Source: Leuconostoc rapi
Lineage (GTDB): Bacteria > Bacillota > Bacilli > Lactobacillales > Lactobacillaceae
Length of the DNA: 64,000 bases
Reading direction: 5' to 3'
NCBI RefSeq assembly: GCF_016908715.1
Contig: NZ_JAFBEK010000004.1
Location: forward strand, 97,952-161,951
The notes under the pieces are model-generated. The model ran no database searches. It worked only from the letters and a program-made list of their open reading frames with translations, and was not told the DNA's origin. This document shows, in pieces, positions 46,387 to 54,981 of the stretch. The stretch's first letter is position 1; each line of letters starts with the position of its first letter. Both the position numbers and the translations under genes were made by a program.

Positions 46387-46508
46387 AATCATCCTCCGAT
46401 AATTTCTTTGAAATCTATTCTATCACATGTTTTCATTAAAAACGCTGTTTGATAAAACAGAATATCATATCATTATCAGACAATCATCGAATTTTGAATC
46501 AATATTAT

Positions 46509-47213
46509 TTATACTGGGAAATCTGTAAATATTGCATGTACACCCCATTTTTGTAACTTTTTAGCCACTACTGCTTCGTTAACTGTCCACACATTGACTT
46601 GTAAGTCATGTGACAATAATAACTTAACTTGTTCTTCTGTCATATAAGTCACATCGGGATGAATGTAAGTTGCACCCACATTTTTGGCTAATTCAATAAT
46701 ATTATTAGGCAATTCGCCTTCAATTAGTAAACCAATCGGTATTTTTGGCATCAATTCATGGTATTTCTTCAATAAATCGACATCAAAACTAGAAACAATC
46801 ACTTGGCTTGTTTGATTGAGCTGATGTAAAGATTGATGAACACGCATCAGATAAAAATTTTGCTGTTCATGCTTCACCTCTGTTTTAAGTTCAAAATTCA
46901 CATTAAGTGCATGCGCATTGATAAAATCAATCAGCCACTGCAAGGTAACAATGCGTTCATCCGTAAACTCGTCCCCAAACCACTGCCCAAAATCTAGTTT
47001 TTGCAAACCAAGTAACGAATTATGGTTAACCAAACCATTTCCATTAGACGTTCGATCAACTTTACTATCATGAATCAAGACTAACTGACCATCTGAAGTC
47101 ATATCAATATCAGTTTCTAACCAGTCAACGCCCAAATTGACCATTTTTTCAAAAGCTGCGCGGGTGTTTTCTGGTGCCTGAGCAGAAATACCGCGATGTG
47201 CTATCTTTTGCAT
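46509..47213 (-). CDS. glpQ: Glycerophosphodiester phosphodiesterase
   Basis: Hydrolyses glycerophosphodiesters to glycerol-3-phosphate. Seen: IAHRGISAQAPENTRAAF, DWLETDIDMTSDG and LVLIHDSKVDRTSNG, carrying the catalytic His pair and the metal-binding Glu/Asp. No signal peptide is visible, so it is cytoplasmic. 234 residues. Start MQKIAHRG at 47213 follows a GAGG site. Confidence 0.93.
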   Translation of the reverse strand: MQKIAHRGISAQAPENTRAAFEKMVNLGVDWLETDIDMTSDGQLVLIHDSKVDRTSNGNGLVNHNSLLGLQKLDFGQWFGDEFTDERIVTLQWLIDFINAHALNVNFELKTEVKHEQQNFYLMRVHQSLHQLNQTSQVIVSSFDVDLLKKYHELMPKIPIGLLIEGELPNNIIELAKNVGATYIHPDVTYMTEEQVKLLLSHDLQVNVWTVNEAVVAKKLQKWGVHAIFTDFPV

Positions 47214-47390
47214 AAAAAAACCTCTCAATTATTTATTTTGACACTAGGCACGCTTGTCATAATTATGCCCGCTTATACTATCTCTATCCTACCAAAATTA
47301 CTTAAACACACATATCATATTATGTTTTAGTTTTGTAAATCAGTGTAAAGTTATCGTCATTTAATCAATTTCTTTGCGTCAAAATTCGAC

Positions 47391-48332
47391 TTAATAGCCA
47401 TGATCTAAATTCACAACATTTTGTTTAATCGTGCCGTCTGTTACAAACGATTGCAGATTCTTTTCAAGAACGCTAAATAAGCCACCTGTTCGCCCTGCAT
47501 TAACATGTTCGCCCCAACTAGTATGCTGTGTTAGCAATACTTGCCAACGTTCAAAAAGCGGATGATTTGTAGGCAACGGTTCTGGTGTTGTCACATCAAG
47601 TGCCGCATAGGTCACTCGTGAGTCATCAATTGCTGCCAGCAAGTCATCTTGGTTCAACGTTGTGCCCCGACCAATATTGATGAACAAAAATAATTGATTA
47701 ACTTGTTCGAAAAAGCGGGCATCAAAAAAGTTTTCAGTCATCGGTGTGCCCGGTAAGCCATCTACCACAACGCGCGACTTCGCTAGTGCCTTTTGATAAT
47801 TATGTATACTGTATACTTCATCAAAGCCCACAACTGGATGTCCAGTTGTATTCACACCATAGACAGTGCCACCAAAAGCCTTAATATGCGCGGCAATTTG
47901 CTGCCCAATGCGTCCTGTTCCAAATACTAAAACGGGCAACTCATTAACTAGATATTGATTCGTAAAAGGTTCCCAATGTTTTCGTGAGGCGTAAACATTT
48001 AAACCACGCGCAAAATATAAGATATAGCTTAGGACCGTCTGCGCAATTGGCACAGCCTTTAGGCCACTAGCGTTAGTCACGACAACACCAAAATTCTTGA
48101 GCGTTTTTAACGGTAAGTAGTCCACACCAGCAGATTGTGTTTGAATCCATTTTAATTTTGAATTTGGATTGTTTAATATTTGCTTACCAATCGCATCATC
48201 CCATGCGTAACTGATAACAATTTCAGGTATCTGCTGTGCCGTAACAGTATCTGGTGTGACAACCGTTACATCATATTTTGCTAAAAAAGCACGATCTGAT
48301 TCAGTAATTGCTTTCACTGCTAAAAGTAACAT
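47391..48332 (-). CDS. D-2-hydroxyacid dehydrogenase family protein
   Basis: NAD(P)-dependent oxidoreductase acting on a 2-keto/2-hydroxy acid. Seen: nucleotide motif VFGTGRIGQQIAAHIKAFG, the catalytic-Arg segment NIGRGTTLN and the acid-base segment LLTQHTSWG. 313 residues. It is divergent from the branched-chain leader operon, so reduction of a branched-chain keto acid is possible, but nothing in the sequence fixes the substrate. Confidence 0.85.
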   Translation of the reverse strand: MLLLAVKAITESDRAFLAKYDVTVVTPDTVTAQQIPEIVISYAWDDAIGKQILNNPNSKLKWIQTQSAGVDYLPLKTLKNFGVVVTNASGLKAVPIAQTVLSYILYFARGLNVYASRKHWEPFTNQYLVNELPVLVFGTGRIGQQIAAHIKAFGGTVYGVNTTGHPVVGFDEVYSIHNYQKALAKSRVVVDGLPGTPMTENFFDARFFEQVNQLFLFINIGRGTTLNQDDLLAAIDDSRVTYAALDVTTPEPLPTNHPLFERWQVLLTQHTSWGEHVNAGRTGGLFSVLEKNLQSFVTDGTIKQNVVNLDHGY

Positions 48333-48411
48333 GTCGGGACCTCTAATTCATTTTCTACTATTATACCAAACCATAATATTTTTAACATAAAATGAGATTT
48401 AAATTAAAATG

Positions 48412-48440
48412 TTGACATTTAATTATTTTGATGCCATAAT
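48412..48440 (+). promoter_or_regulatory. Promoter of the EIIC-ilvE operon
   Basis: TTGACA, 17 bases, then CATAAT (TAATAT overlaps it). A strong sigma-A-type match; transcription should begin near 48447, about 25 bases before the leader ORF. Confidence 0.85.
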
Positions 48441-48471
48441 ATAAAATATCAAATCAAAGGAAACTCATGCG

Positions 48472-48537
48472 ATGCTCATGTTAAGTTCATACAACTTCAC
48501 AAAACTCATTTCGATCAACGTCGTCATTATTACCTGA
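48472..48537 (+). CDS. Branched-chain leader peptide (ends INVVIIT)
   Basis: A 21-codon ORF (ATG CTC ATG TTA ... ) whose last seven residues are Ile-Asn-Val-Val-Ile-Ile-Thr before TGA. AAAGGA lies 10 bases upstream of this ATG and 4-5 bases upstream of an overlapping 5-codon ORF (48467-48484, MRCSC) in another frame. The stop overlaps the first arm of the leader hairpins, and a terminator follows. Downstream is ilvE, for branched-chain amino acids. This is the layout of an ilv-type attenuation leader; the peptide itself should have no other role. Confidence 0.78.
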   Translation: MLMLSSYNFTKLISINVVIIT

Positions 48538-48590
48538 CTTCTCGCTGGTCTATTTTGTCTACCAGTCGAGAAGTCAATTCTCGACTGGCG
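48536..48590 (+). promoter_or_regulatory. Mutually exclusive hairpins of the branched-chain leader
   Basis: Arm 1 GACTTCTCGCTGGT (48536-48549) pairs with arm 2 ACCAGTCGAGAAGTC (48561-48575, one bulge). Arm 2 can instead pair perfectly over 11 bp with arm 3 TTCTCGACTGG (48578-48588). The end of arm 3, CTGGCG (48585-48590), can pair with CGCTAG (48625-48630) in the 5' arm of the terminator. A ribosome stopped at the Ile/Val codons or at the stop codon would bias which forms. Confidence 0.7.
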
Positions 48591-48618
48591 TGAAGATGTT
48601 GAATTTTTCAGCATTCTC

Positions 48619-48655
48619 AAGAGGCGCTAGTTTATTGCTAGCGCCTCTTTTTCTT
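48619..48655 (+). terminator. Attenuator terminator before the EIIC-ilvE genes
   Basis: AAGAGGCGCTAG/CTAGCGCCTCTT, a perfect 12-bp stem with a 7-base loop, followed by TTTTTCTTTT. It lies between leader ORF and first structural gene, with about 95 bases to the next start codon. Confidence 0.9.
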
Positions 48656-48749
48656 TTGATTTTTATGGTATGTTGCAAGCACAAGTTCAGTCATTGGTTG
48701 AAAAACAGTGTTTTTATCACTAACTGAGCGCTATTTAGGAGGATTTATA

Positions 48750-49886
48750 ATGGATCAAACAACAACAGCACCGCTCACAGCGGCTAAACATGACAAAACG
48801 TCATCTAGTAACAAAGAACGGCCAAAATCAACCGTCCGAGATGCCGTGTTTGACATTTCCACCGGCATTTCAAATGCCATTCTCGCTGTGCTTGGCATGG
48901 GTCTATTAATGTCTTCAATCGGGAATCTACTTGGGTATACACCTCTCATACAAGCTGGACTAATGGGTCAAAAGTTATTGGCCCCTGCCCTTGGCGTTGG
49001 TATCGCCATCATGATGCGCGCTAACATTTTGACAACTGGTGCTGCCTTGATTTCTGCTACGGTAGGTTCGAATGCCGTCTACTTCACCTCAGCTATGACA
49101 CCACAAACACATACTGCAACAGGTTGGGTAGCTGATCAAGCTGCTGGATCAATTGTGTTGACTTCTGGTCAGCCAATCTCTGCTGTTTTAGCAGCAGTAC
49201 TGGCTGTACTCGTTGGTAATTGGTTGACCGGTAAAACGCCACTAGACATGATGCTCGTGCCACTAGTCGCCGTTCTCGCTGGTACATTCTTTGGATTGGG
49301 TACAGCGGCAGTTACGACACCATTTTTAAACTGGGTATCAGAGTCTTTAGCTTCAACAATGAGCGTTAATCCTTTCCTTGGTTCGTTCATTGTCTCAGTT
49401 GTTTGGTTCTTGTTTTTAATGACGCCAGCCTCCTCTGCCGCCCTTGCTATTGCAGTTATGCTCGATCCACTTTCAGGTGGTGCCGCTTTAATTGGCACCA
49501 CCGCAGGATTCGTTGTTTACACAGCTATGGGATGGACACAAAATAATATAGGTGCTAATATTGCCCAAACAATTGTCACACCAAAAGTACAGTTTCCTAA
49601 TTTATTAAAAAGCCCTCTACTCATGTTTGGCCCTGCGTTCATAGCTGGTATGTCAGCTATGGTCGCTGTTGGTATATTTCATCTGAAAGTGCCATTTGCC
49701 ATTGCAGGGCTTGGCTTAAATGGCTTTATTGCACCAATAGCATTAGCTTCATCTGACCCTCGCGCACTAGTACTAGTTGCTGTATTTGGTATTTTAGTAC
49801 CCGTTGTTGCTAGCATGGCAATGTACTACGCCTTGAAAAAATCAGGTAAAACACGTAAAAATGATTTACATTTAGATGTTGTTTAA
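48750..49886 (+). CDS. EIIC-like multispan membrane protein (PTS_EIIC_2/PfoR type), possible branched-chain transporter
   Basis: About 378 residues with some ten hydrophobic segments after a polar N terminus (1-35). Pattern fits the PTS_EIIC_2/PfoR family, often labelled sugar transporter IIC or toxin regulator. No EIIA or EIIB domain or gene accompanies it, so sugar phosphorylation is unsupported. It is the first gene after a branched-chain leader and attenuator and precedes ilvE, so import or export of a branched-chain amino or keto acid is my inference. ATG at 48750 has AGGAGG 7 bases upstream. Confidence 0.75.
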   Translation: MDQTTTAPLTAAKHDKTSSSNKERPKSTVRDAVFDISTGISNAILAVLGMGLLMSSIGNLLGYTPLIQAGLMGQKLLAPALGVGIAIMMRANILTTGAALISATVGSNAVYFTSAMTPQTHTATGWVADQAAGSIVLTSGQPISAVLAAVLAVLVGNWLTGKTPLDMMLVPLVAVLAGTFFGLGTAAVTTPFLNWVSESLASTMSVNPFLGSFIVSVVWFLFLMTPASSAALAIAVMLDPLSGGAALIGTTAGFVVYTAMGWTQNNIGANIAQTIVTPKVQFPNLLKSPLLMFGPAFIAGMSAMVAVGIFHLKVPFAIAGLGLNGFIAPIALASSDPRALVLVAVFGILVPVVASMAMYYALKKSGKTRKNDLHLDVV

Positions 49887-49942
49887 TTTTTATATAAGCG
49901 TTATAGTAAAATTATTATATTTTTATAAGAAAGAAGAAGAAA

Positions 49943-50983
49943 ATGTCACAGAAGAAAGCACAACCCAAAGATTTCAATTGGTCAGAACTTGGATTTGAAT
50001 ATCACGACCTTCCTTACCGCTTCCGCGCCTATTATAAAGATGGCAAATGGAGTGAAGGTGGTCTAGAAACTGACTCTAATTTACCAGTGAATGAGGCAGC
50101 AACTGGTCTTCACTATGGCCAAAACATTTTTGAAGGTTTGAAAGTATACAGACGCCAAGATGGTGGTGCTAATCTGTTTCGCCCTGACCGTAACGCAAAA
50201 AGATTACAAAATTCAGCTGCGCGGCTGATGATGGCACCAGTTCCTGAAGAACTATTCTTGCGTGCCTTAAATGCTGTTACAAAAGCAAATAAAGATTTTA
50301 TCCCGCCCTACGGTACAGGTGCAACGCTTTATCTTCGGCCATTCGAATTTGGAGGTGGTCCAGTTGTTGGCGTACATCCTGCGGATAATTATGTTTTTGA
50401 AGTCTACGCAACGCCTGTTGGCGCATACTATAAAGGTGGTTTAACGCCAACGGCCTATGTTACTAATGAATATGATCGTGCAGCTCACGGTGGTACTGGC
50501 GCGGCTAAGGCTGGTGGTAACTATGGCGCATCAATGCTTGCTGGTGACGAAGCACACGCTGCTGGCTACTCTGATGTTGTTTATCTAGATCCGCGTTTGC
50601 ATGAAAATATTGAAGAGTTAGGTTCCGCAAACTTCTTTGGTATCACAAAGGACGGTCGCTTCTTGACACCAAAGTCACCTTCAATTTTGCCATCAGTAAC
50701 AAAGTACTCTCTTCTTGAAGTCGCAAAGGAGCTGGGACTGGAAGCCGAGGAAACAACCATTTCAATCAATGATTTGGACCAATTCACAGAGGCAGGTGCT
50801 ATGGGAACTGCAGCAGTTATTTCTCCTGTCGGATCAATTACGCATCATGGCAATAAACATGTCTTTTACTCAGAGACAGAGGTTGGTCCTTGGACACAAA
50901 AATTGTACGATCGTCTGACTGCTATTCAATATGGTGATGAAAAAGGTCCAGAAAATTGGGCCGTTAATGTTCCCCTTGATTAA
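49943..50983 (+). CDS. ilvE: Branched-chain amino acid aminotransferase
   Basis: PLP enzyme interconverting Leu, Ile, Val and their keto acids. Fold-type IV: GLHYGQNIFEGLKVYRRQDG, ATLYLRPFEFGGGP, TGAAKAGGNYGASM with the PLP Lys, and ELGSANFFGI. 346 residues, the long BcaT form. It is 56 bases after the EIIC-like gene; AT-rich DNA there could hold a weak extra promoter. Leader control upstream would adjust it to Ile/Val supply. Confidence 0.95.
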   Translation: MSQKKAQPKDFNWSELGFEYHDLPYRFRAYYKDGKWSEGGLETDSNLPVNEAATGLHYGQNIFEGLKVYRRQDGGANLFRPDRNAKRLQNSAARLMMAPVPEELFLRALNAVTKANKDFIPPYGTGATLYLRPFEFGGGPVVGVHPADNYVFEVYATPVGAYYKGGLTPTAYVTNEYDRAAHGGTGAAKAGGNYGASMLAGDEAHAAGYSDVVYLDPRLHENIEELGSANFFGITKDGRFLTPKSPSILPSVTKYSLLEVAKELGLEAEETTISINDLDQFTEAGAMGTAAVISPVGSITHHGNKHVFYSETEVGPWTQKLYDRLTAIQYGDEKGPENWAVNVPLD

Positions 50984-51053
50984 TTTTTGATTCGCACAGC
51001 GTCTTTCAATAAAAAATGCCGTACTGTAAAATAATTGTTTTATCGTTTAATCA

Positions 51054-51082
51054 TTGACGAGTAAACTATTTCTTGTTATACT
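51054..51082 (+). promoter_or_regulatory. Promoter of tRNA-Glu
   Basis: TTGACG, a 17-base spacer, then TATACT; transcription would start about 30 bases before the tRNA. Confidence 0.8.
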
Positions 51083-51121
51083 AGTATAGTTGTCTGATGG
51101 ATATCAGACATCACTGACCAT

Positions 51122-51193
51122 GGCTCGTTGGTCAAGTGGCTAAGACGCTGCCCTTTCACGGCGGAATCGAGAGTTCGATTCTCTCACGAGCTA
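51122..51193 (+). tRNA. tRNA-Glu (anticodon TTC)
   Basis: Cloverleaf folds by eye: acceptor GGCTCGT/ACGAGCT (first pair G-U), anticodon loop CTTTCAC with TTC, T-arm GAGAG/CTCTC around TTCGATT. The CCA end is not encoded. Confidence 0.93.
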
Positions 51194-51198
51194 TATCA

Positions 51199-51224
51199 AG
51201 TCGCAACTCCGGTTGCGGCTTTTT
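51199..51224 (+). terminator. Terminator of tRNA-Glu
   Basis: AGTCGCAAC/GTTGCGGCT with loop TCCG, then TTTTATG, starting 6 bases after the tRNA. Confidence 0.88.
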
Positions 51225-51247
51225 ATGTGTTCAGTATTTTTAAAAAT

Positions 51248-51290
51248 AAACCCTAAAGTTTGGATAATATCAGTCCGAACTTTAGGGTTT
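51248..51290. terminator. Terminator downstream of yutD
   Basis: Perfect inverted repeat AAACCCTAAAGTT/AACTTTAGGGTTT extended by TGG/CCG-type pairs, with A and T flanks. It closes the yunD-yutD unit on the minus strand. Confidence 0.82.
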
Positions 51291-51305
51291 ATGTCATTAA
51301 AATGG

Positions 51306-51833
51306 TTATTTTTGTTTGATTACAAATGCGCGTTTTGTAGTCGTTTTGTTACTTGATGCCACTTTTTTATTTTTATTGATTTTTTCTTTACTATTATTTC
51401 TATTTTTTTCAGTTTTTTTATGTGTATTTCTATGTGATCGCTTACTATTTTTTGACCGCTCCTCTGGTTCAACTGGACGCGGGTTAACATTCTCCAAAAC
51501 AAAGTAAGGTGCACCAAAATTAACATATTCAAATAAATAATCCTGAAGTGAAGCTATTTTATCATCATTTGCCACTGTTTTGTCATTGCGATAAAAGCCC
51601 TTTAGTCTTAACTGCTCCGCAGAAATATCGCCAACAATATAATCATATTGTGCCAGCAAAGGTGTATATCGGATAGCTAACTTTTCTGTGTCAAAAGCCG
51701 ACTTGAAATTATCTACCAATTCTAACGTTAGTTTATCAATTTCTATTTCATCACCGTGTCGTGTAATCTGATATGCTGTTTTACGTTCTTCTTGTTGCAA
51801 TAATGTTTGCGTTTTTAATGTTTCACGATCCAT
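51306..51833 (-). CDS. yutD: YutD family protein with a very basic tail
   Basis: About 175 residues. The first 115 match the YutD (DUF1027) pattern (NFKSAFDTEKLAIRYTPLLA; YDYIVGDISAEQLRLKGFYR). The last 55 are dominated by Lys, Asn, Arg and Ser, which may bind RNA or DNA. Function unknown. It follows yunD, a conserved Firmicute pair. ATG at 51833 gives MDRETLK; a longer start would overlap yunD. Confidence 0.82.
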   Translation of the reverse strand: MDRETLKTQTLLQQEERKTAYQITRHGDEIEIDKLTLELVDNFKSAFDTEKLAIRYTPLLAQYDYIVGDISAEQLRLKGFYRNDKTVANDDKIASLQDYLFEYVNFGAPYFVLENVNPRPVEPEERSKNSKRSHRNTHKKTEKNRNNSKEKINKNKKVASSNKTTTKRAFVIKQK

Positions 51834-51849
51834 ATGGAGTGCCTTTCCT

Positions 51850-53211
51850 CTAAACAGCGTGTTTGGTATCACTGTACTTTTCTTGATAATATTGTGCCAT
51901 CAACTCGCGTAATAAAATGTCTAATTGTATTTTAGCAGGGGCTTGTTGTATAATCGGGAAAAATGGGACCCATTTATAGTGATCAAGTGTTGCAATGTTA
52001 TATTGCTTCTGATTTTCAAGCGGTTTTCCTTGGTATAAAATTTGTCCATCACGCTGACGATCAATACCAGAAAAACGAATATAACCAAATACTTTACCAC
52101 GAAATCCACTACCCTTCATTGCTAATGTTGCTAACCAACTTTGTTGCTCGTCAATCTCTTCAAAGAGCGTCTTGATTTCTTGGCCTGTTAATGTGATTAA
52201 CATCGGATTAATAGCATGTGGCATACTCTCCAACAACTCATATTGGCTTAAATCGCCTTTAGGCAAATCATCAACAAACATACCACTCGAGACCATGGCA
52301 GCTGGTACGTTAAAATATTTTTTCAAGGCTCGCAGTGCATCATAATTTTGTTCATCAGTAGTTAAGTCGCGTGGTAACGTTGTCACATGCTTTTTTTCTA
52401 ACAATTTCTGCCCGTTACGTAACCAACCACTAATCAAAGTGTAGTCTTCATCAGATTCTGCTATTTCATATATTGGTGTAGTTACAGCTTGCTTATTTAA
52501 GATATGATGATTGGAAAGAGACAGTGTGATATCACCAACATTTTCCCCATATCGACCAGCTGCAGCTAATAAACTACCATTTAATAGTTTACCATGTGGT
52601 AACAAATGATGTGTGTGTGCGCCAATGATCACATCAATATCATACTTTTCACCAATATGTTCATCAGTAGGCAAACCTAAATGTGATAGTAGAATAACGA
52701 CATCTGCTTGTTGATGAAGCAAAGGTAATAATTTATCGATTGTTTCATCAATCTGCTGCGGATACCAACCCAAGGCAGGATATGTCAGATCATACGGGGC
52801 TGTCAATGCGAAAATAGCTAGTTTTGTGCCAACAGCAGTTTGGATAATTTTATAATTTTGAGCCCACTTAGGCTGTGTTTGATTTGGTTCTTCTTTCAAA
52901 TTACTTAGTATAACATCAAAATCAGCGTCATCATATAAATGATTCATTGCATCATGCGATAACACTAATCCTTCATTATTGCCAATGGTTACCCCATCAT
53001 AATGAGCATCGTTCATTAATGCCACATTTCCTTGGCCCATTGTTGCATCCGTAAATGGATTCAAACGATCAATTGCATCGCCAATATCAAACGTGTAACT
53101 TTCTGAGTACTGTATTTGCTTATTTGACAAAAATCTTAATATACGTGGCCAGTTTTCAAAATGAGAATGCATATCATTTGTATGCAATAGGTGTATTGTT
53201 TCAGTCAGCAT
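51850..53211 (-). CDS. yunD: Bifunctional metallophosphatase/5'-nucleotidase (YunD type)
   Basis: Calcineurin-like phosphatase: LLHTNDMHSHFENW, FDIGDAIDRLNPFTD, TIGNNEGLVLSHD, LLSHLGLPTDEHIG, and IGAHTHHLLPHG for metal binding. A C-terminal 5'-nucleotidase substrate domain follows (about 290-440). 453 residues with no signal peptide, so cytoplasmic, unlike secreted UshA. Substrate probably a nucleotide or nucleotide sugar. Confidence 0.88.
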   Translation of the reverse strand: MLTETIHLLHTNDMHSHFENWPRILRFLSNKQIQYSESYTFDIGDAIDRLNPFTDATMGQGNVALMNDAHYDGVTIGNNEGLVLSHDAMNHLYDDADFDVILSNLKEEPNQTQPKWAQNYKIIQTAVGTKLAIFALTAPYDLTYPALGWYPQQIDETIDKLLPLLHQQADVVILLSHLGLPTDEHIGEKYDIDVIIGAHTHHLLPHGKLLNGSLLAAAGRYGENVGDITLSLSNHHILNKQAVTTPIYEIAESDEDYTLISGWLRNGQKLLEKKHVTTLPRDLTTDEQNYDALRALKKYFNVPAAMVSSGMFVDDLPKGDLSQYELLESMPHAINPMLITLTGQEIKTLFEEIDEQQSWLATLAMKGSGFRGKVFGYIRFSGIDRQRDGQILYQGKPLENQKQYNIATLDHYKWVPFFPIIQQAPAKIQLDILLRELMAQYYQEKYSDTKHAV

Positions 53212-53314
53212 CTAAATCCTTTCTATACGCCGCATAATACCATGGCTATTTATTATTTTAAATATATGTTTGACAATATTTTTTATTATATAGTTCTATT
53301 TTACACTAACTGCA

Positions 53315-53344
53315 CAAAAAAGGCGCTGCATTTCGCAGCGTCTT
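53315..53344 (-). terminator. Terminator of the pepP-hypothetical pair
   Basis: AGACGCTGC/GCAGCGCCT with a short loop and TTTTTT on the minus strand, overlapping the stop of the gene at 53343. Confidence 0.85.
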
Positions 53345-53789
53345 ATTGACCGAAATGATACAAAAACGCCATAAAGTTTTGTAAATTCGCGGGGAAAGCG
53401 TTTAAACCCCAAATAATACGTTCATGTTCACCGGGCGCTTTGTAACGTACGCCCCACTCATCGTTTAAACTTGCGTCCATATGTGAAGGACCATGGTACT
53501 CAGACATCCATGTGTTAAGATATGACATGGCTTCTTGCGCAAAAGCATCCCAAGATGTAGTCATATCCACCCAAGGCTCTTGATATCGCCATTTGAATGA
53601 TTCACCCTTTTCATTAAAATGTGGGTTGTAATAATCAAAATCAATATCTAAAATGTTTTTGACTTCTTGACGCTTGTCTCGGCTTTGCCAAAATGCGTGC
53701 CCTTCATGTCGTTTAACATAAATATAATCAAATCCAGTCACCAAATTACCACGATAAACCACCAAAAAATCTAATCGTGCCTGTTTCAT
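53343..53789 (-). CDS. Conserved-looking hypothetical protein after pepP
   Basis: 148 residues, not recognised. Rich in aromatic residues and His/Asp (FDYIYVKRHEGHAFWQSRDK; KWRYQEPWVDMTTSWDAFAQ), no signal peptide, no membrane helix, probably soluble. GAGGG lies 5 bases before the ATG, inside the end of pepP, and the gap to pepP is 1 base, so they are likely co-translated. Codon use looks like its neighbours. No function assigned. Confidence 0.7.
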   Translation of the reverse strand: MKQARLDFLVVYRGNLVTGFDYIYVKRHEGHAFWQSRDKRQEVKNILDIDFDYYNPHFNEKGESFKWRYQEPWVDMTTSWDAFAQEAMSYLNTWMSEYHGPSHMDASLNDEWGVRYKAPGEHERIIWGLNAFPANLQNFMAFLYHFGQ

Positions 53790-53790
53790 A

Positions 53791-54885
53791 TTAACCCTCG
53801 ATTATAATCAAATCTTTGGTAATACCCGCCGTCAAATTTTCATAACCATCCTGTGTCACAATGATATCATCTTCAATACGAACACCACCTTTTTCAGCTA
53901 AATAAACCCCTGGCTCAATTGTCAATAAGTGTCCTGCTTGTATTTCATCACTTGACTGTGCGCTTAATGCAGGCCCCTCGTGTATATCTAAACCAACGCC
54001 GTGACCTGTTGAATGATTATAATACTCACCATAACCATGCGCTGCAATGTAATCTCTTGCCACATGATCGATTTCGCTACCAGAAATACCTGGTTTTATA
54101 ATGCCAATGGCATTCTCATTCGCTTGCTTGACTACTGCATAAACTTCTTTTAGTTCATCGCTAATGTTTCCAACAGCAATGGTACGTGTTACATCAGATG
54201 TGTAATTTGCAACATAGTAGCCGAAATCAATTGTAACCAAATCTCCTGATTCAATGGCTTTATCCGTCGCTTCACCATGTGGTAATGCTGAGCGATATCC
54301 TGATGCAACAATCGTATCAAACGATGCTTTTTCAGCACCATATTTCTTTTGCAAGCGGTCCAATTCATTGGCAACTTGACGTTCCGTCATACCAACTTTA
54401 ATCAAAGGAAGCAACTCATTAAATGCGTGCACGGAGGCTTGAGCTGCATTTCGTAAGGCTGCTAATTCGGAATCGTCTTTTATCTCTCGCAGCGCTTCAA
54501 CAGCTGAAGGTAATGCATCAAAGGCAATATCTGCTGGTAATAATTCATCAATATAATCATAGATATTGTATGGCAAGTCTGCCTCAAACGCCAATTGTTT
54601 AATATTGAATTCTACGGCGGTAGCTACTGCCTCTTCGTAATAGGCACGAGTGATTTTCAAATCAACTCCTGCAGGTAAACGATGACTATAATCCGTTTCA
54701 TAACGTGAATCAGTAATTAAGCGTGCCTGATTGCGCCCAATGACAATAACGCCGTCACCAGTACCACCATCAAAACCTGTTAAATACTTTGTATTAGCGC
54801 CTTGATAAACGATCATACCATCAAGAGATAGTTTCTTTAAAAGTTTTTGTAATTTGGTAATTCGTGCTTCAAAATATTTAGTCAT
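53791..54885 (-). CDS. pepP: Xaa-Pro aminopeptidase (M24 family)
   Basis: Cleaves N-terminal residues preceding proline; useful in peptide nutrition. 364 residues: N-terminal creatinase-like domain, then the pita-bread domain with all metal ligands, in TIDFGYYVANYTSDVTRT, HSTGHGVGLDIHEGP, LLTIEPGVYLAEKGGVRIED. pepP rather than prolidase (pepQ) is a judgement by overall form; the two are hard to separate by eye. Confidence 0.88.
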   Translation of the reverse strand: MTKYFEARITKLQKLLKKLSLDGMIVYQGANTKYLTGFDGGTGDGVIVIGRNQARLITDSRYETDYSHRLPAGVDLKITRAYYEEAVATAVEFNIKQLAFEADLPYNIYDYIDELLPADIAFDALPSAVEALREIKDDSELAALRNAAQASVHAFNELLPLIKVGMTERQVANELDRLQKKYGAEKASFDTIVASGYRSALPHGEATDKAIESGDLVTIDFGYYVANYTSDVTRTIAVGNISDELKEVYAVVKQANENAIGIIKPGISGSEIDHVARDYIAAHGYGEYYNHSTGHGVGLDIHEGPALSAQSSDEIQAGHLLTIEPGVYLAEKGGVRIEDDIIVTQDGYENLTAGITKDLIIIEG

Positions 54886-54981
54886 ATAATGTATCCTTTT
54901 TGTTTAGTCGATATTTTCATTATAGCACAAGTACCCATTCAATCTATTGATTCCTCGTCTCGTTATTGCTTTGGACATTAA

